A stretch of 53,264 nucleotides of DNA from a virus. Under the pieces are notes generated by a model. That model was given only the letters and a program-made list of their open reading frames with translations, did no database searches and was not told the DNA's origin. The stretch's first letter is position 1, and every line of letters starts with the position of its first letter. A program made the position numbers and the translations under genes. Location of the stretch: positions 1 to 53,264 of the IMG/VR virus record IMGVR_UViG_3300044940_000352. One strand, 5' to 3'. This document shows positions 14,449 through 23,100 of this stretch, piece by piece.

Positions 14449-14633
14449 ATGGAAAATTTAGTCGATCAAATAATTGCTTATGAATCCGGTGAAATGACTG
14501 AATCTGAAATGATTGAATTTTTTCAAAGTATTTTGGATTCTAAATTAGTTTGGATTCTAAATTAGTTTGGCAATTACAAGGACATTACGGTCGAACAGCT
14601 CAAAATCTTATTGACGCTGGGTTGATTGGATAG
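14449..14633 (+). pseudogene. Small conserved phage protein (DUF7417-like) broken by a 17-bp tandem duplication
   Basis: ATG 14449 reads ENLVDQIIAYESGEMTES and onward, then stops at 14563-14565 after 38 residues. A 17-base unit at 14535-14551 is repeated exactly at 14552-14568. Removing one copy restores an uninterrupted frame of about 55 residues to a TAG at 14631-14633, whose end (VWQLQGHYGRTAQNLIDAGL) is the hallmark of a small phage protein family of unknown function, YE.GE...EEeiI.lFq.LidsGlaWqLQGhYGR. The break looks recent, as both units are identical. A 38-aa product may still be made. Confidence 0.8.
14535..14568 (+). repeat. 17-bp perfect tandem duplication
   Basis: Two exact adjacent copies of a 17-base unit beginning GGATTCTAAA, at 14535-14551 and 14552-14568. 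Because 17 is not a multiple of three it shifts the frame of the host gene and exposes a TAG stop. Confidence 0.95.
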
Positions 14634-14641
14634 TTTTTAAA

Positions 14642-14676
14642 GGGGAGTCCATTTCGGATTCCCCTTTTTTTTATTT
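14642..14676 (+). terminator. Intrinsic terminator
   Basis: GGGGAGTCC (14642-14650) pairs with GGATTCCCC (14656-14664) with one G-U pair, followed by a T run. Confidence 0.9.
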
Positions 14677-14693
14677 TTAGGAGAGATATAAAA

Positions 14694-14867
14694 ATGATTC
14701 AGAAAATAAATTCATCCAGTGAGCTAAATTTTAAAAATAATCGGGAAAAAGAAAATAAAAGCCCATCCAATAGCAAAGATAAATCCCAGGAATTTTTAAA
14801 TCTGTTAAAACAATCAGAACCTAAAAAACCAGTTAAAACCTGGTTTGCAAATCCGTGGAAAAAATAA
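14694..14867 (+). CDS. Small hydrophilic hypothetical protein
   Basis: A 57-aa frame with AGGAGAGA upstream at 14679-14686. It is rich in Lys, Asn and Ser, probably disordered, and ends in a KTWFANPWKK tail that looks like a conserved short linear motif. Its TAA is immediately followed by promoter-like copy G. The clear Shine-Dalgarno and the fit between a terminator and a promoter support it; function unknown. Confidence 0.55.
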   Translation: MIQKINSSSELNFKNNREKENKSPSNSKDKSQEFLNLLKQSEPKKPVKTWFANPWKK

Positions 14868-14917
14868 GCGACACTTTTTTGTTTTAGTTTACTTCTATTA
14901 GTGTAAGAGGTGAGCAA
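14868..14917 (+). promoter_or_regulatory. GCGACAC promoter-like element, copy G (variant)
   Basis: GCGACAC at 14868-14874, a T tract, TTTACTT, TATTAG at 14896-14901 and AAGAGG before ATG 14918. The 5' half matches copy A closely; the region between the -10-like box and the start is diverged. Confidence 0.7.
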
Positions 14918-15124
14918 ATGGCACAAGTTAAAATTGTAGATAAATCTATCGGTAGACCATTTTACATGGATTTCGAAAGTATTGAGGAAGCACAAAAACA
15001 TATTGCTTCTATGGATTGGAGTAATGAGTCAAAATTTGAGTGGTTTGATTCACAAGGATTTTTCTCTTTTGAAGATTATTTTTCAAAAATCCATCACTAC
15101 TACACTTTCGAATTAGTATCGTAA
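14918..15124 (+). CDS. Small hypothetical protein
   Basis: A 68-aa protein with AAGAGG upstream, forming a single-gene unit between copy G and a terminator. Acidic and aromatic residues are frequent (ESKFEWFDSQGFFSFEDYF). Small acidic proteins of this kind are common among phage host-takeover genes, but nothing here shows a target. Confidence 0.6.
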   Translation: MAQVKIVDKSIGRPFYMDFESIEEAQKHIASMDWSNESKFEWFDSQGFFSFEDYFSKIHHYYTFELVS

Positions 15125-15135
15125 AAAACATTTAA

Positions 15136-15161
15136 GGGAACCATGCCGGTTCCCTTTTTTT
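15136..15161 (+). terminator. Intrinsic terminator
   Basis: GGGAACC (15136-15142) pairs with GGTTCCC (15148-15154), then seven T residues. It closes the accessory block. Confidence 0.9.
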
Positions 15162-15174
15162 ATGCCTTTTTAGA

Positions 15175-15203
15175 TTGATTTTTTAAGTGTGTTTTTTTAA
15201 ATT
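15175..15203 (+). promoter_or_regulatory. Promoter with a near-leaderless start
   Basis: TTGATT at 15175-15180 and TAAATT at 15198-15203 with a 17-base spacer. ATG 15211 lies 8 bases past the -10 box and has no Shine-Dalgarno, so a leaderless mRNA for the MuF operon is likely. Confidence 0.5.
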
Positions 15204-15210
15204 TATATTT

Positions 15211-15606
15211 ATGCAAGTTTACTTAGGAAGTAATTTTAAAGAAGTTAGAAAAGATATTTTTGGATATGTTTCGTTTTCCGACATTGGAATTAATAGCTTA
15301 TTAATTAATAACAAAACCGAAAAAGAAAAGGTTAAGGTTTGTTATTTTTACACTCCGTCCAAATACGAACATTTTAAAATTATGAAAGATTTTAAGTCAG
15401 TCGAGTTCATGGATATTTTGGATGGTACAGATTCTAGTTATATTCCAGATTGTAATATTAAAGATTTAGCAAATAATTTAGAAGAGTTGGAGAAGTGGCA
15501 AAGAGAAGCTTATCGAATAGTAATTCAAGTAAGCAATCCGGTGAATCCAGAACAACCTTATTATTTATACACGGTAAATGGGAAGGTTCAAAAAATTGGA
15601 AAATAG
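15211..15606 (+). CDS. Hypothetical protein at the head of the MuF operon
   Basis: A 131-aa protein. ATG 15211 is preferred over a GTG at 15187 because the promoter's -10 box lies between them. The N-terminal beta-strands (MQVYLGSN, VCYFYTPSKYEHFKIM) resemble a small ADP-ribosyltransferase-like or MuF-adjacent fold ('VYLGS'), but key residues are not clear. It overlaps the MuF-like gene by up to 29 bases. Confidence 0.55.
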   Translation: MQVYLGSNFKEVRKDIFGYVSFSDIGINSLLINNKTEKEKVKVCYFYTPSKYEHFKIMKDFKSVEFMDILDGTDSSYIPDCNIKDLANNLEELEKWQREAYRIVIQVSNPVNPEQPYYLYTVNGKVQKIGK

Positions 15607-16942
15607 TAAAGAACCAGAGCAGTTATATTATTTAGAGGATTTATCGGAGGAGTTTTCAAACGTAGTCGAGTTATTGATTTTTAATGTCGTTACTGGGATA
15701 GTTCATAACTTAGGAATTGCAAATCCAAATAAAATTAAAACAGATAAAGAGCTATTCAAATCGTTTTTAGGAGATTTCGCAAAGCTTCCAAAAAATATCA
15801 AAGGTTATTTTTTAAGAAGATTTCCCGGATCAGTTTTTTCGCCGTTTGAATTACAAAAAATAAAAATCAATCTAAAAACTGTTATGACTCCGGATCAATA
15901 TCGAGAAATTGATAAACAAATTAAAAATTATTTAGAACCTTATTTGAATAGGTTAGCGGAAGAGGGGGCAGTAAAATCCTCAGCCCTCTCTTTATATTCC
16001 CTCCTTAAAGAGTCAGAAAAATCTCCGGTTAAAACGTACGGTAAGAAAACATTTGAAGAAGTTGAAGCGAGTACATTCTTTGGCTATGTTCCGGATACTT
16101 ATACAGATTTTCAAAAACGATTAGATGCGGATAGATACCAGTTGAAAGCTTTGACGAATTCCTACAGTAGGATGGCTGATTATGTTAAGCGAGTAGATGA
16201 AGACACTAGATCAATGATTGCAAATCAAATTCGATTAGGTGCAATGAACGGAATTTCTCCTATGGAATTGTCGAGTAATCTATACTTTGGTGCCAAAGAT
16301 TATATAAAAGATAATCCAGAGTTGTCAAATGATACTCTACTTTCTACTAAGAGAGATTGGAGACGTGTAGCATATACAGAGCTTGCAATGTACCATGAGT
16401 CAATGAAAGCCGGAACTTTGGAAGGAGAAGCAAGTAAAACACCTGTTTATTTTGTGTTCACTGGTGGGACTTGTGATTTTTGTCAACCAAGGGAAGGAAC
16501 CATTGTTAGACTTATACCTTCTAGTGAGGTTAAAAATCAGAATAATGATAGTTTGTCGGCAATGGGTATTAATGACCCATATACAGATATTGCTTATTGG
16601 TCAGGTAAAAATAATGTCGGATTTAAAAAAGATAAATGGAGAGTTTGTACTCCGGCTCATCCGTACGGTAGAGCGGTTATGAGTAGATTTTTCCCAGATA
16701 GGGAGACCTGGAACCCATTATTAAGAATCCCAGAAATAAAAAAAGTAGCGGAAGAAAAAGATGACAAGCTTGATCTTATATTTGACGAATTTTATAAAAA
16801 GTTAAATGATAAACTTATGAATGTACAAAACAAAGCCGAGGCAGTAAGAGCAAAGAAAGATTCTGATTATATGCAAGGCAAATACAGAAAAGAAAAAGAA
16901 TACTATCCAGAATGGGTCGGATCAAGGAAAAAGAATAAATGA
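15578..16942 (+). CDS. MuF-like minor head / head-morphogenesis protein
   Basis: A 454-aa minor capsid protein of the Mu gpF/SPP1 gp7 type, which binds the portal and is carried into the virion. The signature core lies at about residues 262-310: RRVAYTELAMYHE, then GGTCDFCQPREGTIVRL with C299 and C302, the known C-x2-C...REG block. The N-terminal half is a helical portal-binding region. ATG 15578 has no Shine-Dalgarno; a TTG at 15596 sits 9 bases after GGAAGG and may be the true start. The genes that follow look like cargo of the MuF/polyvalent type. Confidence 0.8.
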   Translation: MGRFKKLENSKEPEQLYYLEDLSEEFSNVVELLIFNVVTGIVHNLGIANPNKIKTDKELFKSFLGDFAKLPKNIKGYFLRRFPGSVFSPFELQKIKINLKTVMTPDQYREIDKQIKNYLEPYLNRLAEEGAVKSSALSLYSLLKESEKSPVKTYGKKTFEEVEASTFFGYVPDTYTDFQKRLDADRYQLKALTNSYSRMADYVKRVDEDTRSMIANQIRLGAMNGISPMELSSNLYFGAKDYIKDNPELSNDTLLSTKRDWRRVAYTELAMYHESMKAGTLEGEASKTPVYFVFTGGTCDFCQPREGTIVRLIPSSEVKNQNNDSLSAMGINDPYTDIAYWSGKNNVGFKKDKWRVCTPAHPYGRAVMSRFFPDRETWNPLLRIPEIKKVAEEKDDKLDLIFDEFYKKLNDKLMNVQNKAEAVRAKKDSDYMQGKYRKEKEYYPEWVGSRKKNK

Positions 16943-18372
16943 ATCATTCAGAAATTAGAGAAGTATTAAATAAAGATTTTCAAGAATTAGAAACAATTTG
17001 TTCAGAGCTTGAAAGTAGAAATCACGGTTGTGTTAAAGTTGTGAGTTCTAATACTAATCGGATTAAAGATTATGTAATTGATGGAAAACCTGTATTTGTT
17101 AAACTAAATAATAAAGTTTATGCAGTGGTAGGTGAGGATGAGTCCGGACTAGTGATTTTAGATTCCACAGGACTTTGGGCACTGGTTCCAGATCGCATTT
17201 TTGAAAATAAATGGAATGGCGAGGCAGTATATCTTACCGGTGAGCCTTATCGTGCTTTAAATTTTAATAATAGTTTTGTAATTTATGATCCCATCCAATC
17301 GAACTGGGATTCAGAAAATAATTTAAAACTATTTAAATCAATAGAAGTATTACAGAAATTAGATATACTACCCAAAAAATATCTACCTTCTAGCCCTGTA
17401 ATTTTAACCGCAAAAAAACCCAGTAAAGAAGAAAGAAAAGATCATCAGGTAGCTCACTCGATTGGAGTAAATATAACTGTGCTACAGAGTGACAATATTT
17501 TAGAAGCCGTGTTACATGAGATTGGTCATGTTTATTGGAATACGGTGTTAACGGATACTGAGAAGGATAGTTGGAAATCTATTTTAAAAAATATTAATAT
17601 AGATAAAGAAGAAACAGTGCCAAAAATAATTAAGAACCCTTATGAATTGTCAAATGGAGAAGAGCTTTTTTGTACTACTTATGCTTGGTATATGCTGGGA
17701 TTAATTTTCAATGAAGGTTATTTTGAAATTCTTAAAAATACTTTTTTAGATGGATATAATCTATTAGAAAATATTTTTATGCGGAGAGAGAAGAGTATTA
17801 TTGATAGTCAAAATTTTCGTAGTTTAGAATCTTTGACCAAATCATATATTAAGCATATAATGAAAGAACCTATATTAGTGAATTTAAAAAACAAAAAACT
17901 TTTTAAAGCTTTTATATCTAATAATAAGACAAATGAAATTGAACAAAAAGTAAAATATATCGCAAGCGATATTCCGGTTGGATTATTAAAGTCATCAGTG
18001 ACTCGATCGTACTTTCAAGTTTTGGATGGGAAACTAAAAGATATGATATTGATCACAGATAATCGTAGTGGGGAGATTGACTGGGAATTTATGAAATCAA
18101 ATCCAAACGAATTGAAATTAGAAAAGACTTACGAATTTACCACAGAGTACAAAAAAACCGTTCCTTATGCAAATTGTATTTTAACTTTATGTAAGGCGAA
18201 GGGTAAGAAGTTACCGGAGCCGATGCGTTTAGAAAAAACTGAAAACGGTGCTAAGATAGTTTACAGTAGTTGGCGAAAGTTACCAGAGAATTCCCCAGTT
18301 GTGGAGATAAAAGAATCAAAGCCTACAGTCTTAGAGAAAGCAAAATCGCTTTGGAATTGGTTAGCTAAGTGA
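16939..18372 (+). CDS. HExxH zinc metallopeptidase, candidate virion cargo
   Basis: A 477-aa protein coupled by ATGA to the MuF gene. VLHEIGHVYWN at residues 191-201 contains the HExxH zinc motif (H193, E194, H197). A likely third zinc ligand is a Glu in NGEELFCTTYAW (E241 or E242), the gluzincin layout. The N-terminal 150 residues (DGKPVFVKLNNKVYAVVGED) form a beta-rich domain of unknown role, and the C-terminal 170 are unassigned. The position behind MuF suggests an injected effector or a head-maturation protease; the sequence does not tell which. Confidence 0.65.
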   Translation: MNHSEIREVLNKDFQELETICSELESRNHGCVKVVSSNTNRIKDYVIDGKPVFVKLNNKVYAVVGEDESGLVILDSTGLWALVPDRIFENKWNGEAVYLTGEPYRALNFNNSFVIYDPIQSNWDSENNLKLFKSIEVLQKLDILPKKYLPSSPVILTAKKPSKEERKDHQVAHSIGVNITVLQSDNILEAVLHEIGHVYWNTVLTDTEKDSWKSILKNINIDKEETVPKIIKNPYELSNGEELFCTTYAWYMLGLIFNEGYFEILKNTFLDGYNLLENIFMRREKSIIDSQNFRSLESLTKSYIKHIMKEPILVNLKNKKLFKAFISNNKTNEIEQKVKYIASDIPVGLLKSSVTRSYFQVLDGKLKDMILITDNRSGEIDWEFMKSNPNELKLEKTYEFTTEYKKTVPYANCILTLCKAKGKKLPEPMRLEKTENGAKIVYSSWRKLPENSPVVEIKESKPTVLEKAKSLWNWLAK

Positions 18373-18908
18373 AAAATGAAGTCGATTTAAGATTGTCAAT
18401 TGCCAAAAGCTTAGCAATCCAGTTTAATGAGTTCTGGTTCTACAAAATACCAGATGGAATGGGTTTAGCTGGAATTAGTCGCTTTATAGTTGAAAAGCCT
18501 TTTGATTGTTTTCTTTTTACTCCAAAAAGTCAAGGATTGAAACAAGAAACGAGAATGGGAATTGAATTAAAATTTCATAAAAGTTCTGGTGCCTTCCAGA
18601 TTAAAGATATACGTAAATCAGAAAAACCTAAACATAACATAAGACCAAATCAAATCGAAGGTTTATTAAAAGCAAAGAGGCAAGGTCTGAGAGCGTGTTT
18701 TCTGATTGGAGTAGAATTTGAGAATAGAAACGGTTCTGAAAAATTTATAGTTGTGATAAAGCCGGAAGAGATGAAGAAACTCTGGGATTCGGATACTAAG
18801 GAAATAACCTTACAAGAATTAAAAAAATATTTTATGATTCCTTGGATCAAAAAAGGTAGAGTTTCTTTGTGGGATATGAAGTATTTCTTAAATTCAAAAT
18901 GGGATTGA
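18369..18908 (+). CDS. RecU-like PD-(D/E)xK nuclease
   Basis: A 179-aa protein starting at GTG 18369 in a GTGA overlap with the previous stop. The nuclease core is visible: D46 in EKPFDCFLF, E66-x-K68 in MGIELKFHKS, and Q95 in IRPNQIEGLLKAK, followed by FLIGVEF. This order and spacing match the RecU/penicillin-binding-factor-related Holliday-junction resolvase fold. It could resolve branched DNA before packaging or be injected. The nuclease fold is well supported; the substrate is inferred. Confidence 0.7.
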   Translation: MKNEVDLRLSIAKSLAIQFNEFWFYKIPDGMGLAGISRFIVEKPFDCFLFTPKSQGLKQETRMGIELKFHKSSGAFQIKDIRKSEKPKHNIRPNQIEGLLKAKRQGLRACFLIGVEFENRNGSEKFIVVIKPEEMKKLWDSDTKEITLQELKKYFMIPWIKKGRVSLWDMKYFLNSKWD

Positions 18909-19229
18909 AGAATTAATTCCTGGGAGTTTGTCAGTACCCAAACCGACGGCGTTTGTCTCTAATATCTGTTTTTGTTCGGCGTTAAATAAAATATTTTGTT
19001 GGGTTTTAAGTTTATTAAATTCAATCATTATTTGTTTTAATTGCCCAATATTTTTTTCCAAAATATCTATGCTTAGGTTATCAAGTGATAAATTTAGTGT
19101 AATATAAGTATGGTTTTGTTTTGATTGGTATATTTTTTCCACCTTTGAAATTAAGAAAATTTCTTCTATTTGCTTTTTCAGAATATTAATTTTAGATTGA
19201 ATTGTTTCAACGGTTTCCATAAAGTACAT
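18894..19229 (-). CDS. Lone minus-strand coiled-coil protein
   Basis: An 111-aa protein on the minus strand, the only convincing gene in this orientation. It fills the gap between two + strand genes and overlaps the nuclease end by 15 bases. It reads as an amphipathic helical protein (TIQSKINILKKQIEEIF, DILEKNIGQLKQIMIEFNKL) with a flexible, Gly/Asn-rich C-terminus. A second in-frame ATG at 19220 is an alternative start. No Shine-Dalgarno is clear. Family unknown; a regulator or a tail/virion helper are possible. Confidence 0.5.
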   Translation of the reverse strand: MYFMETVETIQSKINILKKQIEEIFLISKVEKIYQSKQNHTYITLNLSLDNLSIDILEKNIGQLKQIMIEFNKLKTQQNILFNAEQKQILETNAVGLGTDKLPGINSSIPF

Positions 19230-19245
19230 ATTATAGGAATTTACT

Positions 19246-19305
19246 ATGAGTCAATTCGAAAATCCAAATCTATTAAAAAAAATAAAAGGACAGAAACATG
19301 GATAA
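19246..19305 (+). CDS. Possible 19-aa leader peptide
   Basis: ATG 19246, preceded by AGGA at about 19235-19238, reads MSQFENPNLLKKIKGQKHG and its TAA overlaps the start of the next gene (ATG 19298). The overlap suggests translational coupling, but the frame is so short that chance is a real alternative. Confidence 0.3.
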   Translation: MSQFENPNLLKKIKGQKHG

Positions 19306-20146
19306 AGTTTTAAGTTTACAAAAAAAGTGGATTTCAAATTTCGTGGATGCTTGCTTTCCGAAAGATAACGAAGAAGAAAACATGAATTTGATTAAATCTG
19401 AGTTAGTTAAGTTACAAACAAATAAGGCTAATAGTTTTTGGAATTTAGTAAACTATCGGAAAGCTTCCCAGTTGTACAATAGCATTGAAAATCTTATGAA
19501 AGCTAGAGAAGGATTAGTTCCTAAAAAAATAACAGTTCAAGGAAAAAATGGAAATTATCAAAAGACTGTATGGATTAAAAGTAATAAAGAAAATATATCT
19601 GGAATATTGAACAAAATAAACGAAGTAGAATCAGTTCATAAATTACAAGAAATTTCCGATAAGATTATGAACGAAGAAAAGTTTAAGAATTTGTCGGATA
19701 GCGATAAACAAAAAATTAAATCTGCAATAGAAAATAAAATAGAAACTAAAAACGATGGAAGGCAGTTAAGTAATCTAAATGATTCTCAAAAAGTTATATA
19801 CGATTATTTTAAAAAAGATTTAAATGAATCTTGGAGTGATATTTTTAATAACGGAGCTGGAAACGGTTACCAAGGAATCACTTATACAAATGACAATCTA
19901 AAACACTTAAAGAAAAATAAAAAAGCTTTCCAAGATAACTTACGAGAAATGATTGATGAAGGAATTTTTGGAGAACCTAATGAACCAAAATTTTCATTGT
20001 TTGGTGATAAGTTTGATGAATCTGAAACTAAACAAGTGATGGAATACATTGAAAAAAATAAAATTCCAAAAGATAGAAGCGTTATTGATTTTATAGTTTG
20101 GTCAAACGTGGAAAATACAGCTTACAGTTTATATCCGGATAAGTAG
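19298..20146 (+). CDS. Virion-cargo-like protein with shared module and DUF7222-like end
   Basis: A 282-aa protein. Residues about 60-96 hold the module shared with the next two proteins: a helix ending LMKA, then REGLVPKKITV, KNG and VWIKSN. The C-terminal half (YDYFKKDLNESWSDIFNNGAGNG, then GITYTNDNLKHLKKNKK and a VIDFIVWSNVENTAYS end) resembles the DUF7222 domain seen in phage polyvalent proteins. The role is unknown. Position in the MuF cargo set suggests packaging in the head. Confidence 0.55.
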   Translation: MDKVLSLQKKWISNFVDACFPKDNEEENMNLIKSELVKLQTNKANSFWNLVNYRKASQLYNSIENLMKAREGLVPKKITVQGKNGNYQKTVWIKSNKENISGILNKINEVESVHKLQEISDKIMNEEKFKNLSDSDKQKIKSAIENKIETKNDGRQLSNLNDSQKVIYDYFKKDLNESWSDIFNNGAGNGYQGITYTNDNLKHLKKNKKAFQDNLREMIDEGIFGEPNEPKFSLFGDKFDESETKQVMEYIEKNKIPKDRSVIDFIVWSNVENTAYSLYPDK

Positions 20147-20156
20147 GTAAAAATAA

Positions 20157-23100
20157 ATGAATAGTAATTTAATTAAAAAAAGAGTTTGGATTCCCGCAAC
20201 TGGTAAAGTTCGAGGACACTACAAGACAGTAAACGTATCAATTAAAGAAGAAAAGGAGAGTAATGTAAATGGAAACACAGAACCCGTTGAAGGAAATGAG
20301 CTTAGAACAAATGGTGAAAGAAATCCCTCAGTTCGAGAACGAATTGAAAGAACTGATGAGCATGCCGGAGGAAGTGCGGGATCAAATAATCAGCGAATCC
20401 AACCTAATGTACGATATGCTACAAGCGACCAAGAGTACTCACAAGAAGGATATAAACTCGGGCGATGGACAAACACCGTCATCCCAGAAAATAGTTACGT
20501 TCCCGACAGCCTTCTTAAACATATAAACAAAGCACAAAGAGATTTTGTAAATCTTGCTATTGACAATTTTAAAAAAGATAACAAAACTATTTTAAATTTC
20601 GATGGTACAGGCACCGGGAAAACAAGACAAGAGATTGGTTTAGCAGAAACGTATTTGAAAGAAAATCCGAATGCAAAAATTTTAATTGTTACTGAATCAG
20701 AATCTATTATTACAAACGCTTTTAATACTGATGCTAAAATAATGGGTTCGAGTTTAAATCGAATTAAATCAGGTGAGGGTAAATCGGGTGAAATTAATAT
20801 AACTACTTATTCTATGTTAAAAAATATTGGCAAAGAATACGATTTAGTAATATTTGATGAATCGCATAATTTAAAAAATTCTGATAGTGAGAAATCCAAA
20901 CAAGGATTGGAGTTTATTTTGGGTGCCAAAAATGTAGCAATGTTCTCAGCTACTCCGGTCGATAAGCCGGAGCATTTACACTACATAGCGAGTGCCCTAC
21001 AAATAAACTTTAGTTCTCTAATGGATATGATTGGAATGACAAGTAGGGAATATAAAAAATCCGATGGAACTATAAAAATATCTTATGAGCCTAAATCCGG
21101 ATATAATTACAAAAACGTAGCTGAAAAAATAGAAGCATTTTTTAATACAATAACAGATCGAGGATTGGCAGTAAAAAGAGAAGTTGAATTAAAAAATTTA
21201 AAAACAAATATAAATGACATTTCTATTCCAGAGGAGTATATTGATACTTTTAATCAAGCTTACAACGATTATGAGAATTATATTGATTCTATAGAAAATC
21301 CAATGTTTCGTGGAATAGCCAAAGCCACGGGATTAATGAAGTTAAGAGGAATGCTAGAATCGTTTAAAGCAAAAGAAACAATAAAAAGAACTATTGAATC
21401 AATTAAAAACGGCGAACAAGTTGTAATCGTTGGAGCAAGAACTAACGAAACAGTCAATACTACTTTTGGAAAAGAAGGAAGTCAATCATACAGCCACGAT
21501 GCAGTCTTACAATCTATTTCAGATGGATTAAAAGCACAAGGGATTGAGGTAGTTGATTATTTTGGAAGTAAGAAAGATAAAACAGGCGTTTTCCAGTTTC
21601 AATCTGGTAAAGCACAGGTTTTTATTACAACTCCTCAGTCCGGAGGTACTGGGATCAGTCTTGACGACGTACAAGGTGATAAGCCGAGAAGAATGTTTTT
21701 AACTTCCTTACCTTTTTCCGCAAATAATTTTGTACAAGTTCTAGGAAGAATAAATAGAAAGAACACTAAGTCACCCGCTTTTGTCGAATTAATGTATGTA
21801 GATCATCCAATAGATAACTGGAATAAATCGGTAATGGCTACAAAATTAGTTACTCTAGGTGCCACAGTCGAGGGTGATTATTCTCGAATTAATGCGGACA
21901 CCTTGGCACTTGTAGAATCAGTAGATTCGGAATCGGTTGCCAAAGAAATTATAAATAGTAATTCGGATTTACCGTTGCCAAAAGTTGTAGCGAATAATAG
22001 ACAAGTTATGGACTACAATATTTTACAAAAACCAACTAATGTTATAGAAAAGAAAAAAGGACAAGGTGTAAAGTTTAAATCGTTTAAAGAATTTTTGAGT
22101 CATGTTCCATTTACCCCAGGTGATATTCCAAATGTTAACGTGTACTGGAAAGATGCAAATATAACTATTAGTGGTAAAGATTATTTAATGTCAGATTTAA
22201 TTAGAACACAGCCAAAAATGGCATTTAGCTATATTAAAAAAGCATTAAGTAGAAAAGGACAAGATGCAGTTGAATCCGGTAAGTTTAATGAGGAAAGTTT
22301 GTCAAAAATTAGATTCATGGGGCAAGTTACCGGAGAAGAAAAAGCAAGAGTAGCAAATTTACAAAAATCAGTCATTAATGAGGGCGTGGATTTCTTAATA
22401 GATTTTTTAATGTATTTTGATCAAGACTTCCAAGATGAATTAATGAAGGCAGTTCGTCCGGGAATGGAGTTAAGACCTGTACGAGATAAAAGAGGAAATC
22501 GAGTAAATCGTTGGTTTAAAATTGGAGAGGCACCACCATCTATAAAATTTAGAGAATCAAAACATTTTGGAGAGATTCCTTCTTATGCAAAACCAAATGA
22601 GATTGAAAAGTTAATAGAAATTGACAAAGTAATTTCAAGCGGTAACCTTTCCCAGGCGGAAAAAGAAAAAGCTATAAAAATAGCTAAAGATTATATTTCC
22701 AAAATCAAAGAAGCTAAAGATGAATTTAAAAAAGACGGAATACAAATTTCCGCAGATTTACGATTTAAAATTATGCGAAAACCAGGAGAGGGAAAAGAAA
22801 TAAATTTAAAGATAAGTGAAATAGAAACTTTACTTAAACATGGACAAATTGGAATTGTATCGGCGGGAAGAAATCCTAAAATTAAAGAAGATATGGAACT
22901 TACCGATGAACAAATTTCTAAGAGAGATGAAGATTTAAAAAAAGATTTAATTAAGATGGGGTTTCAGTTTGTTCGAGCAATAGGAACTTATGAAGGTTTA
23001 AAAGAAGAAAGTTTTATTTTCTTTTTGCCAGAAGCAGAAAAGTCCGAAGTGATAGATTTAGGAGCAAAATACAACCAAGATTCGGTCGTTTTTGTAAATC

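Noticed and set aside
16452-16682. 76-aa frame inside the MuF-like gene
   Set aside because: Out-of-frame shadow of the conserved C-x2-C region, without a ribosome site or natural composition.
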